A DNA stretch of 64,000 bases from Pseudonocardia parietis (GTDB lineage Bacteria; Actinomycetota; Actinomycetes; Mycobacteriales; Pseudonocardiaceae): NCBI RefSeq assembly GCF_017876315.1, contig NZ_JAGINU010000001.1, positions 1,488,001 through 1,552,000 on the forward strand, written 5' to 3'. Shown piece after piece: positions 25,583-41,454 of the stretch. The number at the start of each line of letters is the position of its first letter. Within the stretch, counting starts at the first letter, position 1. The translations under genes and the position numbers were made by a program. The notes beneath the pieces were generated by a model. The model did not search any database. It was given only the letters and a program-made list of their open reading frames with translations, and was not told the origin of the DNA.

Positions 25583-26551
25583 ATGGCACGGGTAGGGGAG
25601 AAGCGCCCCGTCCTGACGGCCACGATCGGGCTCGTCGTGATCGCGGCGCTGACCCTGGCGGCGTTCAACTTCGAGGCCCTCTTCTCGGGCGCGACCCGCT
25701 ACCGGGCCGAGTTCACCGAGGCGGCCGGGCTGCAGGCACAGGACCGGGTCACCGTCGCCGGTGTCGAGGCCGGTCGGGTGCAGAGCGTCGAGCTCGACGG
25801 CGACCACGTGCGCGTCGAGTTCACGGTGGACGACGCCTGGGTCGGGAACCGGACCACCGCGTCCATCGAGATCGCGACGCTGCTGGGATCGAAGTACCTG
25901 GCGCTCGACCCGCGCGGGGACGCCGAGCAGGACGCCGGCCAGACGATCGGGCGGGAGCGGACGAAGTCCCCGTACGACGTCGTCGACGCCTTCAACGGTC
26001 TGTCCGGCACCATCGACGCGCTCGACACCGACCAGCTCGCGGCCGGGCTCACCACCCTCGCCGACACCTTCCGCGACACCCCGCCGGAGATCCGCGGCGC
26101 GCTGGACGGCCTCTCCCGGCTGTCGACCACGATCTCCAGCCGGGACGCCGAGCTGAAGCAGCTCCTGGCCAACACCCGGCAGCTCTCGACCACCCTGGCC
26201 GACCGGCGCGGTGACGTCGTGAAGCTGATCGAGGACGGCAACCTGCTCCTCGGCGAGCTGCAGCGCCGCAAGGACGCCATCGCGAACCTGCTCGACGGCG
26301 TGCAGAAGCTCTCCGTGCAGCTGCGCGGGGTCGTCGCGGACAACCAGGAGCAGCTGCGGCCCGCCCTGGAGACCCTGGACAAGGTGCTCGCGGTGCTGGA
26401 GGCCAACCGCGACAACCTCGGCGAGATCCTGGACAAGGAAGCGGTGTTCATCCGCGTGTTCGGCAACGCTCTCGGCAACGGTCGCTGGTTCGACCACTAC
26501 CCCTGTGGCCTGATCCCGCCGGCCACCACACCGCTCGGGGGTGACTGCTGA
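25583..26551 (+). CDS. mceC: Mce family protein MceC
   Basis: A 322-residue Mce subunit. The N-terminal membrane segment is TATIGLVVIAALTLAAFNF. The MCE barrel includes TEAAGLQAQDRVTVAGVEAGRV and IATLLGSKYLALDPRG. The helical domain has heptad-like Leu spacing (residues ~150-290), and the end keeps the typical NGRWFDHYPCGLIPP. Length and order identify it as the third subunit. Its last base overlaps the mceD start. Confidence 0.92.
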   Translation: MARVGEKRPVLTATIGLVVIAALTLAAFNFEALFSGATRYRAEFTEAAGLQAQDRVTVAGVEAGRVQSVELDGDHVRVEFTVDDAWVGNRTTASIEIATLLGSKYLALDPRGDAEQDAGQTIGRERTKSPYDVVDAFNGLSGTIDALDTDQLAAGLTTLADTFRDTPPEIRGALDGLSRLSTTISSRDAELKQLLANTRQLSTTLADRRGDVVKLIEDGNLLLGELQRRKDAIANLLDGVQKLSVQLRGVVADNQEQLRPALETLDKVLAVLEANRDNLGEILDKEAVFIRVFGNALGNGRWFDHYPCGLIPPATTPLGGDC

Positions 26552-27909
26552 TGGGGACCTGGGCCAACGACCGGCGCCTGCTGCAGCTCGGCGCGCTGAT
26601 CGCGGTCGTCGCCGTGCTGGCGGCGAGTGCGATCTGGCTGATCACCTCCGGCGGCGGCCGGCCGATCACCGCGTACTTCATCAGCTCGGCTGCGCTGTTC
26701 GAGGACAACGACGTCCGGGTGCTCGGCGTCCCGGTCGGCAAGATCGACAAGATCACACCGGAGGGTGACCGGGTGCGGGTCGACATGACCATCACCGACG
26801 ACGAGGTCCGGCTCCCGGCCGACGTCAAGGCCGCGGTGATCTCGCCCAGCCTGGTCACCGGCCGCTACGTCCAGCTCACCCCGGTCTGGACCGGTGGACC
26901 GGAGTGGACCGGCGAGCCCGTTCCACTGGAGCGCACCGCGTTCCCGCTGGGGGTCGACGACCTGACCCGCACCGCGACCGAGCTGTCCCGGGCACTCGGC
27001 CCGCAGGGCGCCAACTCCGAGGGGGCGCTCAACGACGCCCTGAACGTCGGCGCGCAGAACCTGGACGGCAACGGCCGCGCCCTGAACGACACCATCCGCA
27101 ACCTCGGCGGTCTCTCCGCGACGCTGAACGGGTCGAGCGAGGACCTGTTCGGCACGATCACCGAGCTGCAGAAGTTCACCGCGACCCTGCGGGAGAACGA
27201 CCCGGGCGTCCGCGAGCTGACCGGCAAGCTGGCCGACGTCACCGGCTTCCTCTCGGGCCAGCGCGGTGAGCTCGGCGGGGCGCTGCACGAGCTTTCCTTC
27301 GCACTCGGCGAGGTCGCGGCCTTCGTGCAGGACAACCGCGGCGCGCTGAACTCCAACGTCGACAAGCTCGCCGGGGTGTCCCAGGAGCTCGTCGACCACC
27401 AGCGGGCACTGGCCGAGATCGTGGACCTCGCGCCCCCGGCGTTGAGCAACCTGGTCAACATCTACAACGGGTCGTCGGAGACGCTGGACACCCGGGCGAA
27501 CCTCAACGAGCTCGCCCAGCCGCTCGCGGGGGCGCTCTGCGAGGCCGGTCGCGGCGGCACCGCCAACCTCCAGCCGTTGAGCGACGTCGCGCTCGCACCG
27601 CTGTGCGAGCAACTGGTGCCGGTCCTCAACAACGCGCTGCCGATCCCGCCGCTGACCGACGTGGTCGGCGGGCTGTCGGGCGGGCTGCCCGCCCCCGGGG
27701 GACTCGCCCCGCCGCCCGGGTCGCCGCTGTCGCTGACCGACCCGGGCTCGCAGCTGCGTGCGCCGGGGACCCCGCCGCCGGCGCCGGCCGAGCCGGGCGC
27801 GCCCGCGCCGTCGTCGGGCGCCGAGGCGACGCCGACGCCCGTGCCCGTGCCCGAGCCCGAATCCGAGGAACGCGGCGGTCTGTTCGGCCTGTTCGGAGGT
27901 GGACGATGA
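26551..27909 (+). CDS. mceD: Mce family protein MceD
   Basis: A 452-residue Mce subunit. The N-terminal anchor is LLQLGALIAVVAVLAASAIWLI and the barrel holds SSAALFEDNDVRVLGVPVGKI and ISPSLVTGRYVQLTP. After the helical domain the last ~90 residues are Pro/Ala/Gly-rich (PPPAPAEPGAPAPSSG, then EPESEERGGLFGLFGGG), a disordered tail also typical of mycobacterial MceD. The ATGA overlap with mceE implies coupled translation. Confidence 0.92.
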   Translation: MGTWANDRRLLQLGALIAVVAVLAASAIWLITSGGGRPITAYFISSAALFEDNDVRVLGVPVGKIDKITPEGDRVRVDMTITDDEVRLPADVKAAVISPSLVTGRYVQLTPVWTGGPEWTGEPVPLERTAFPLGVDDLTRTATELSRALGPQGANSEGALNDALNVGAQNLDGNGRALNDTIRNLGGLSATLNGSSEDLFGTITELQKFTATLRENDPGVRELTGKLADVTGFLSGQRGELGGALHELSFALGEVAAFVQDNRGALNSNVDKLAGVSQELVDHQRALAEIVDLAPPALSNLVNIYNGSSETLDTRANLNELAQPLAGALCEAGRGGTANLQPLSDVALAPLCEQLVPVLNNALPIPPLTDVVGGLSGGLPAPGGLAPPPGSPLSLTDPGSQLRAPGTPPPAPAEPGAPAPSSGAEATPTPVPVPEPESEERGGLFGLFGGGR

Positions 27910-29201
27910 CCGGCCGCGTCACGAAGGTCGCGGCGTTGCTGACCGCCGTCGCGGTCTCCGCGAGCGGTTGCGGGGTGCTCCAGGGCGGTCTGCGCGGGGT
28001 CTCGCTGCCCGGTGGCGCGAACCTGGGCGACCAGCCGTACCCGGTCCAGATCGCGTTCGAGGACGTGGTGGACCTCGTCCCGCAGTCGATCGTCCGTGTC
28101 GGTGACGTCCCGGTGGGCGCCGTCGAGTCGGTGACGATCGAGCCGACCAGCTGGAACGCCCTGGTCATGGTGCAGGTCAACGGGGACGTCGAGCTACCGG
28201 CCAACGCCACCGCCCGCGTCCGCACGACGTCGCTGCTCGGCGAGAAGTTCGTCGAGCTGGCCGCGCCGGACGCCCCGGCCGAGGGCGACCTCGCCGCTGC
28301 CGGCCGGATCGACGTGCAGGCCACCGGCCGCGCGGCCGAGGTCGAGGAGGTGCTCGGCGCGCTGTCGATGCTGCTCAACGGCGGCGGTGTCGCGCAGATC
28401 CGCACGATCGCCACCGAGCTGAACAACGCGCTGTCCGGGCGCGAGCCGCAGATCCGCGAGCTGCTGGACAACCTCGACCTGCTGGTCGGATCGCTGGACG
28501 ACAGCAAGGACGACATCAACCGGGCGCTGGACAGCGTGAACCGGCTCTCGGCCACGCTGGCCGAGCGCCGGCCGCAGATCCGGACGGCGCTGACCGAGAT
28601 CAGCCCCGGGCTGCGCGAGCTGGAGGCACAGCGCGAGCAGCTGGTCGGCATGCTGCGCGCCCTGGACCGGCTCTCCGGCGTCGCGACCGACGTCGTCAAC
28701 CGCTCCCGCGACGACCTGCTCGCCGACCTGGAGGCGCTGCGGCCGGTGCTGCGGAACCTGGCCGACTCCGGGCAGGACCTGCCCGAGTCGTTGCAGCTCC
28801 TGCTGAGCATCCCGTTCACCGACGCGGCCACCGACGCCGTCGCGGGCGACTACGCGAACCTCTACATCACGGTGGACCTGGACCTGAAGTCGCTGCTGGA
28901 GAACCTGCTGCGCAGCAACCAGCTCGGCCTGCCGCTCGACCCGACACAGCTGGCCCAGCTGCCGCCGAACGCGCAGCTGCTGACCCCGCTGCTCGACGGC
29001 GAACAGCCGATCGTCCCCGGGGCGCCCCCGCTCCCGCTGCTGGGTCCGGAGCAGCCCACCCCGGCACCGGCGCCCGGTACCCCCGAGGGCACGGCCACGA
29101 CGCCCGCCCCGTCCGGGTCGCCGACCGCGACACCCACCCCGGAGTCCGGGTCCGGTGGCGGCGGCGGCCTGCTCGGCGGACTCTTCGGAGGAGGATCGTG
29201 A
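27906..29201 (+). CDS. mceE: Mce family lipoprotein MceE (LprK-like)
   Basis: A 431-residue Mce subunit with a lipoprotein signal: a hydrophobic helix AALLTAVAVSAS followed by the lipobox ASGC, so Cys near residue 22 should be lipidated. MceE is the lipoprotein member in all mce operons. The barrel includes QSIVRVGDVPVGAVESV and RTTSLLGEKFVELAAP. The C-terminus is Pro/Thr/Ser-rich and ends GGGLLGGLFGGGS. The ATG at 27906 was chosen since it overlaps mceD's stop and places the signal peptide at the N-terminus. Confidence 0.93.
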   Translation: MTGRVTKVAALLTAVAVSASGCGVLQGGLRGVSLPGGANLGDQPYPVQIAFEDVVDLVPQSIVRVGDVPVGAVESVTIEPTSWNALVMVQVNGDVELPANATARVRTTSLLGEKFVELAAPDAPAEGDLAAAGRIDVQATGRAAEVEEVLGALSMLLNGGGVAQIRTIATELNNALSGREPQIRELLDNLDLLVGSLDDSKDDINRALDSVNRLSATLAERRPQIRTALTEISPGLRELEAQREQLVGMLRALDRLSGVATDVVNRSRDDLLADLEALRPVLRNLADSGQDLPESLQLLLSIPFTDAATDAVAGDYANLYITVDLDLKSLLENLLRSNQLGLPLDPTQLAQLPPNAQLLTPLLDGEQPIVPGAPPLPLLGPEQPTPAPAPGTPEGTATTPAPSGSPTATPTPESGSGGGGGLLGGLFGGGS

Positions 29202-30436
29202 TCACGAAGACCGTCCGGTGGCAGCTCATCGCGCTGGTGATCGTGACGATCGTCGGTGTGGGGTACGCCGGGTTCCGCTACGCCGGCATGGACCGGCTCT
29301 TCGGCGCGACGACCTACCCGGTCACCGTGGAGCTCGCCGAGTCCGGCGGCATCTTCTCCGGTGCCGACGTCACCTACCGCGGGGTGAGCGTGGGCCGGGT
29401 CGGCCCGCTGACGCTCACCGACTCCGGGGTCGACGTCCAGCTGGACATCGAGAACTCGGCGCCCGAGATCCCGTCCGACGCCCGCGCGGTCGTCGGGAAC
29501 CTGTCGCCGATCGGTGAGCAGTTCGTGGACCTGCAGCCGACCACCGGCACCGGGGAGACGCTCGCCGCGGGTGCGGTCATCCCCCAGGAGCGCACCCGGA
29601 CGCCGGTACAGATCGAGACCCTGCTGACGAACCTGGACGAGCTGGTGTCCACCGTCCCGCTGGACTCGCTGCGCACCGTCGTCTCCGAGCTCGGGCAGGG
29701 CTTCGAGGGCACCGCGCAGCCACTGCAGCAGCTGCTCGACACCTCCGGTGAGTTCACCCGGGCCGCCACCGAGGCGCTGCCGGCGACCACCGGCCTGATC
29801 GAGGACGCCCGGCCGGTGCTGACCACGCAGAACGAGATCGCGCCGCAGTTCCAGGACTTCAGCCGCGGGCTGCGCGAGGTCGCCGAACAGCTGCGGGTCT
29901 CCGACCCCGACCTGCGCCGGATCATCGACGACGGCCCGCGGGCCGGCGACGAGCTCAGCGCGCTGCTGCGCGAGAGCGGTCCCGGCCTCGGGGAGTCGGT
30001 GGCGAACCTGCGGACGACCGCCGAGCTGCTCGAGCCGCGGCAGGCCGGTCTGCGGCACCTGCTCGTGACCTACCCCGGCCTGACCGCCATCGCGCCGAAG
30101 GTGGTGCCCGGCGACGGGACCGCGCACCTCGGTCTGGTCGTCAACATCGCCGACCCGCCGTTGTGCACCCGTGGCTACGAGGGGACGGTCAACCGCCCGG
30201 GAGCGGAGGTGGCCGAGACACCGGTCAACTCCGCGGCCCGTTGCGCGGAGCCCCCCGGGAGCCCGACCAGCGTCCGCGGGATGCAGAATGTGCCCAGGGC
30301 GGCGACCGCGGTCCCGCCCGCCGACGCGGGGGACACCCCGGCTCCGCCGCCCGCCGCCGGCTCGGACGCGACCGCACAGCGCGTCGCCACTCCGGGCCTC
30401 GTCTCCGACGCCGCCCAGATCCTGCTGGGTGGGTGA
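29198..30436 (+). CDS. mceF: Mce family protein MceF
   Basis: A 412-residue last Mce subunit. The N-terminal anchor is WQLIALVIVTIVGVGYAGFRYAG and the barrel has GGIFSGADVTYRGVSVGRVGPL and VVGNLSPIGEQFVDLQP. The helical domain runs to about residue 290, and the end has Cys-containing PPLCTRGYEGTV and a Pro/Ala-rich tail. The GTG start overlaps mceE's stop by 4 nt. A 153-nt gap separates it from the first Mce-associated gene. Confidence 0.92.
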   Translation: MITKTVRWQLIALVIVTIVGVGYAGFRYAGMDRLFGATTYPVTVELAESGGIFSGADVTYRGVSVGRVGPLTLTDSGVDVQLDIENSAPEIPSDARAVVGNLSPIGEQFVDLQPTTGTGETLAAGAVIPQERTRTPVQIETLLTNLDELVSTVPLDSLRTVVSELGQGFEGTAQPLQQLLDTSGEFTRAATEALPATTGLIEDARPVLTTQNEIAPQFQDFSRGLREVAEQLRVSDPDLRRIIDDGPRAGDELSALLRESGPGLGESVANLRTTAELLEPRQAGLRHLLVTYPGLTAIAPKVVPGDGTAHLGLVVNIADPPLCTRGYEGTVNRPGAEVAETPVNSAARCAEPPGSPTSVRGMQNVPRAATAVPPADAGDTPAPPPAAGSDATAQRVATPGLVSDAAQILLGG

Positions 30437-30589
30437 GCACGACGGCCGTGCCTCCCGGGGCCCGGCCGGCACGACGACCGGGTACGTCGCGGCCCGCCCC
30501 GGCGGTCGCGGCCCACGGTCGGCCCCTCGGCCGCGCCCCGCGGCCACCGAGCGGCTGTGCCCCGCAGCCGGGAGGAGGAACGCTCCCCG

Positions 30590-31165
30590 ATGAACGTCGA
30601 ACTGGACGAACGGCCGTCCGCGCCGGACGATCCGCACGACGACGGCACACCCGCGCCGGGGCGGCTCGCCCGCGCTCTGCCGGTGGCCGCCGTCGTCGCG
30701 GCGGTGCTCGCGCTGGTGTTCGGTGCCCTGTGGCTGTTCGCGCTCAACAGCGACTCCGTGCAGGTCGCCCAGGCCCGCGACGAGGCCCTGCGGGACGCCA
30801 GGCAGGCCGTGGTCAACCTGAACACGCTGAACCACACCGACGCCCAGGCGGGCCTGGACCTGTGGATCCGGTCGTCGTCGGGCTCGGTCCGCGACGAGTT
30901 CGTGAAGAACCGCGACGCCTACGCGAAGCTCGTCACCGAGACGAAGCGGACGACCACCGCGAACGTGGCCGATGCCGCCGTGTCCGAGGTGGATCCGCGG
31001 TCCGGCACCGCCCGGGTGCTGGCCGGCGTGGACGTGACCGTGACGCCGGAGGGCGGTGAGCCCACCGTGACCCGGCAGCGACTCGAGCTCGGCATGGTCC
31101 GCACCGACGACGGCTGGAAGGTCGACGCGCTGGAACCGCTCCTCACGCCCGGCGCGGGCGGCTGA
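30590..31165 (+). CDS. Mce-associated membrane protein 1
   Basis: A 191-residue bitopic protein. A short cytoplasmic N-terminus, one membrane segment at residues ~28-48 (ALPVAAVVAAVLALVFGALWLFAL) and an extracytoplasmic SnoaL/NTF2-like domain with ARDEALRDARQAVVNLNTL and the closing VRTDDGWKVDALEPL. Such Mam proteins follow actinobacterial mce operons and stabilise the complex. The ATG at 30590 follows a GGAGGAGGAA ribosome site by 9 nt; an upstream in-frame ATG lacks one. Confidence 0.87.
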   Translation: MNVELDERPSAPDDPHDDGTPAPGRLARALPVAAVVAAVLALVFGALWLFALNSDSVQVAQARDEALRDARQAVVNLNTLNHTDAQAGLDLWIRSSSGSVRDEFVKNRDAYAKLVTETKRTTTANVADAAVSEVDPRSGTARVLAGVDVTVTPEGGEPTVTRQRLELGMVRTDDGWKVDALEPLLTPGAGG

Positions 31166-31241
31166 GCGGGCCGATCGGCCCCCCGACCCCGGCGGCTCCG
31201 GCCGCTCCGCTCCCAGGTCGACCATCCCAGGAGGTCACCGC

Positions 31242-32081
31242 ATGTCCACTCCGCGACGCCGCCCCACGGGCGGCATCCGCAGGCCCCAGGTCGCCGGCCG
31301 CACCCGCGCCGGGCAGGCCGAGGACGCCGACGAACAGACCCGGCACGGCACCATCGCCGTCGACGAGCGTTCCACCGTGGCCGCCCCGGCCGGCGCCGAC
31401 GACGAGACGGGTGATGCCGCCGGCACTGCCACCGGGATCGGCACCGGCACCGAGGACGGCACCACCGGCACCGGCACGGCGGGCGGGACCGAGCGGGACC
31501 GGAAGGACGCCGGCCAGGAGGACGGGGCCGCGCCCCGGGCCCGCAGGCTCCCGTTGCCCTCGGCCCCGGCCACCGGGAAGGGCACCACGGCACTGCTGGC
31601 GGTGACCGTGCTGCTCACCGCGGCGGCGGTGTTCTTCGGTTACCAGTGGTACAGCACCCAGTTCACCGGCTCGGCCGCGAACTCCGCGCTCACCGACGTC
31701 GGTGCCACCGCCGAGGTGAGCCAGCAGGTCGGCGATGCGGTCACGAAGATCTACTCGTTCGACCACGCCCGGCTCCAGCAGGCCGAGGCCGATGCCGCCG
31801 CGGTGATCACGCCTGCGTTCCGGCCCGAGTTCGACCGGATCTTCGGCAGCGTGCGGGAGCTCGCCCCGCAGCAGCAGGCCGTCGTCACCGCGACGATCCC
31901 CAAGTCCGCGGTCGCGAGCATCGAGGGCGACCGGGCGACCGTGTACGTGTTCGTCGACCAGGTCATCCGCCGGCAGGCCGACGGCGGCGCCCCGCAGGAG
32001 GGGACGGCGGCGGCCCGGCTGCGGGTCGACGCCGAGTTCCTCGACGGCCGCTGGAAGGTCGCGGCGATGACCCCGGCCTGA
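31242..32081 (+). CDS. Mce-associated membrane protein 2
   Basis: A 279-residue bitopic protein. Residues 1-105 are a disordered Thr/Gly/Asp-rich cytoplasmic region with repeated GTGT/GTAG units. A membrane segment lies near 110-135 (TALLAVTVLLTAAAVFFGYQW), followed by an extracytoplasmic NTF2-like domain ending LRVDAEFLDGRWKVAAMTPA. The closing pattern matches Mam proteins and the gene just upstream. CAGGAGG lies before the ATG. It is the last gene of the Mce operon, followed by a terminator. Confidence 0.87.
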   Translation: MSTPRRRPTGGIRRPQVAGRTRAGQAEDADEQTRHGTIAVDERSTVAAPAGADDETGDAAGTATGIGTGTEDGTTGTGTAGGTERDRKDAGQEDGAAPRARRLPLPSAPATGKGTTALLAVTVLLTAAAVFFGYQWYSTQFTGSAANSALTDVGATAEVSQQVGDAVTKIYSFDHARLQQAEADAAAVITPAFRPEFDRIFGSVRELAPQQQAVVTATIPKSAVASIEGDRATVYVFVDQVIRRQADGGAPQEGTAAARLRVDAEFLDGRWKVAAMTPA

Positions 32082-32113
32082 CAGCGCCGGCCTGACGGCC
32101 GGGACGCGTCCGG

Positions 32114-32149
32114 GCGCCCCGCACCCCGGTGACAGCAGGTGCGGGGCGC
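32114..32149 (+). terminator. Terminator of the Mce operon
   Basis: Twelve-base arms GCGCCCCGCACC (32114-32125) and GGTGCGGGGCGC (32138-32149) are perfectly complementary around a 12-nt loop, 33 nt after the last Mce-associated gene. No T-run follows. It separates the lipid island from the rplJL unit. Confidence 0.75.
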
Positions 32150-32160
32150 AGGCGTATCGT

Positions 32161-32383
32161 CATCCGCGATCCACCGAAGACCGCAGGTCTGCGTCCGGGC
32201 TCGCCCGGGCGTACGAAGGTCCCGGAGTTCCGGGCGGCCCGCGCAGGGAGGACGAGGCGATTCCGGGCGCATGCGCCCGCCGATACTTCTCACGCCCCGT
32301 GCCCTGCGCACGGGGCGTTCGTCGTCTCTCGGGGTCCGTGCGGTGGCACCTGCAAGGACCAACCACCCGAGAGGAGGGCAGTT
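32161..32383 (+). ncRNA. Probable L10 leader of rplJL, with attenuator-like hairpin
   Basis: The 223-nt untranslated stretch before rplJ holds several short GC helices, such as GACC/GGTC near 32181-32192, and a perfect 10-bp hairpin CGCCCCGTGC/GCACGGGGCG (32293-32302 with 32308-32317) followed by the T-containing TTCGTCGTCTCTC. L10-L7/L12 binds its own leader in many bacteria to repress translation or cause attenuation. Assignment rests on position and structure; a covariance search for the L10 leader family would decide. Confidence 0.5.
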
Positions 32384-32980
32384 ATGGCAGCACCTGACAA
32401 GATCGCGGCGGTCGAGGAGATCACCAACCGCTTCCGCGAGGCGCACGCCTCGGTCGTCACCGAGTACCAAGGACTCAGCGTCGCCAAGCTGACCCAGCTG
32501 CGTCGGGACCTGGGATCGGACGCGAGCTTCCGCGTCGCGAAGAACACCCTGGTCAAGCGCGCGGCCGAGAACGCAGGGGTGCCGGGTCTGGACGACCTGC
32601 TCGCCGGGCCGACCGCGATCACGTTCATCCAGGGCGAGGCCGTCGACGCCGCCAAGGCGCTCAAGAAGTTCGCCAAGGAGAACCCGGGCCTGTCGATCAA
32701 GGGCGGGTACATGGACGGGCGCGCCCTGTCCATCGCCGAGATCGAGCAGCTCGCGGACCTCGAGTCCCGCGAGGTGCTGCTGGCCCGGCTGGCCGGCGCG
32801 ATGAAGGCGAACCTGTCCAAGGCCGCCTCGCTGTTCAACCAGCCGGCCTCCCAGGTCGCCCGGCTCGCCCAGGCCCTGGCCGACAAGAAGGTCGAGGGCG
32901 GCGAGTCCGCTCCGGCCGAGGTCGAGGCGGAGTCCGCTCCGGCCGAGGCCACCGCCGACGGCGACTCCGCCGAGAGCTGA
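32384..32980 (+). CDS. rplJ: 50S ribosomal protein L10
   Basis: A 198-residue L10 (P0) protein that anchors L7/L12 dimers to the stalk base. The N-terminal rRNA-binding part has [20 protein letters not shown] and [12 protein letters not shown]; the long C-terminal helix binds L12. The last ~30 residues are an Ala/Glu-rich tail with a repeated ESAPAE unit, longer than in E. coli (165 residues) but usual in actinobacteria. It is followed by rplL after 46 nt. Confidence 0.97.
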   Translation: MAAPDKIAAVEEITNRFREAHASVVTEYQGLSVAKLTQLRRDLGSDASFRVAKNTLVKRAAENAGVPGLDDLLAGPTAITFIQGEAVDAAKALKKFAKENPGLSIKGGYMDGRALSIAEIEQLADLESREVLLARLAGAMKANLSKAASLFNQPASQVARLAQALADKKVEGGESAPAEVEAESAPAEATADGDSAES

Positions 32981-33026
32981 TCACCCCCCCACCGAACGTC
33001 TTTCGTAAGAGAAAGGACCAGCCACC

Positions 33027-33416
33027 ATGGCGAAGCTGTCCACCGACGACCTGCTCGACGCCTTCAAGGAGCTCACCCTCCTGGAGCTCTCGGACTTCGT
33101 GAAGAAGTTCGAGGACACCTTCGACGTCACCGCCGCCGCGCCGGTCGCCGTCGCCGCCGCGGGTGCCCCCGCCGCCGGTGGCGCCCCGGTCGAGGAGGAG
33201 AAGGACGAGTTCGACGTCGTCCTCGAGGCCGCAGGCGACAAGAAGATCCAGGTCATCAAGGTCGTCCGCGAGGTCGTCTCGGGCCTGGGCCTGAAGGAGG
33301 CCAAGGACCTCGTCGAGAGCGCGCCGAAGGCACTGCTCGAGGGCGTTGGCAAGGAGGCCGCCGAGGCCGCCAAGACGAAGCTCGAGGAGGCCGGCGCCAA
33401 GATCACCCTCAAGTGA
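33027..33416 (+). CDS. rplL: 50S ribosomal protein L7/L12
   Basis: A 129-residue stalk protein. The N-terminal dimerisation helix pair ([29 protein letters not shown]) is joined by an Ala/Pro hinge to the factor-binding C-terminal domain ([41 protein letters not shown]). It recruits translational GTPases to the ribosome. AGAAAGGACC ribosome site. A perfect 15-bp terminator hairpin follows, so rpoBC is not simply its continuation. Confidence 0.97.
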   Translation: MAKLSTDDLLDAFKELTLLELSDFVKKFEDTFDVTAAAPVAVAAAGAPAAGGAPVEEEKDEFDVVLEAAGDKKIQVIKVVREVVSGLGLKEAKDLVESAPKALLEGVGKEAAEAAKTKLEEAGAKITLK

Positions 33417-33434
33417 TCTGAGCGCTCATGCCCG

Positions 33435-33467
33435 AAGGGGCGGGACCCGATCCGGGTCCCGCCCCTT
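33435..33467 (+). terminator. Terminator after rplL
   Basis: Perfect 15-bp arms (33435-33449 and 33453-33467) around a 3-nt loop, starting 18 nt after rplL and followed by CTGCGTGTTCC. It should end most rplJL transcripts before rpoB. Confidence 0.9.
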
Positions 33468-33928
33468 CTGCGTGTTCCAGGCCATGTTCTGCACTCGGAA
33501 CAGCCGCGTACGGGCCAGGGCGACCGGTCGTCTCGGGCATTCGACCGCTCATCGACGTTTGGGGACTTGACTCGGTGCGCCGGGCAGGTCACTCTTGGGC
33601 CACGGTGGTTGCCTGGATGCTGAAATCGGCGACCTGTCTCGACAGCTGCGTTCGTAGCAGCTATAGTCATTCTTTGCGCTGCCTGCGTCCACGTTCTGCG
33701 CGCTCGCCACCGGGAAGTATCCGGGCCGACATGTCGGCCCTCGGAGAGGGTCCGGCGGATCGGGCGTGGAGATGCTGATCCGCACGGCGGCGCCCGACAA
33801 CAGACGGCGTACGACGTGGCCGACTGCCGGCTCGTGATCCGGGGGGACCCCGAACGGATCGAGAGAGACGGTAGCGCGCGCCATCGGCGTACGCCAGACG
33901 AGAAGCGCAGTTCTCGGAAGGACGCATC
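33468..33928. other. Non-coding promoter and leader region of rpoBC
   Basis: A 461-bp stretch without a credible gene, noticeably lower in GC around 33600-33700 than its surroundings. It holds the rpoB promoter at 33639-33667 and a leader of about 255 nt. CGGAAGGACG serves as ribosome site for the TTG start at 33929. A second weak -35-like TTGACT lies at 33567-33572 without a clear -10. Confidence 0.7.
33639..33667 (+). promoter_or_regulatory. Housekeeping-type promoter of rpoBC
   Basis: -35 TCGACA (33639-33644), 17-nt spacer and -10 TATAGT (33662-33667) fit the main sigma consensus at 5 of 6 in each box. It is the best promoter match seen in this part of the window. It lies downstream of the rplL terminator and about 255 nt before the rpoB start. 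Confidence 0.75.
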
Positions 33929-37426
<3,498 letters not shown>

Positions 37427-37428
37427 CA

Positions 37429-37452
37429 GTCGGGGGGCTCCGGCCCCCCGAC
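37429..37452 (+). promoter_or_regulatory. Hairpin in the rpoB-rpoC gap
   Basis: A perfect 10-bp stem (GTCGGGGGGC with GCCCCCCGAC) around the TCCG loop begins 2 nt after the rpoB stop. No T-run follows, and rpoC must be transcribed through it. It may be a processing or mRNA-stabilising element, or a partial terminator. Confidence 0.55.
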
Positions 37453-37505
37453 GACCCCGAAAAGCAACTGCGATAAACCGCTTCGAACGGGATTAGAGGA
37501 CATAC

Positions 37506-41417
<3,912 letters not shown>

Positions 41418-41424
41418 GTCGTCA

Positions 41425-41454
41425 CCCCGGGGCCCGCGACGGCGGGTCCCGGGG
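41425..41454 (+). terminator. Terminator after rpoC
   Basis: A 13-bp GC stem with one G-U pair (41425-41437 with 41442-41454) and the 4-nt loop GACG begins 7 nt after the rpoC stop. No T-run, as is usual here. Confidence 0.8.

Larger units (their letters stand above)
32082..32383. other. Gap between the Mce operon and rplJ
   Basis: This 302-bp gap contains the Mce-operon terminator (32114-32149), a TATCGT -10-like hexamer at 32155-32160 without a clear -35, and the putative L10 leader with its attenuator-like hairpin. No credible protein is encoded. GAGAGGAGGG just before the rplJ ATG is the ribosome site. Confidence 0.7.

Noticed and set aside
28862-31225. A 787-codon frame antisense to mceE, mceF and the first Mce-associated gene
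   Set aside because: Arg/Gly/His-rich low-complexity translation that crosses three well-supported genes.
10858-32149. Recently acquired genomic island
   Set aside because: No integrase, transposase, attachment repeats or change in base composition were seen; tRNA-Trp upstream is intact with no duplicated 3' end noticed.
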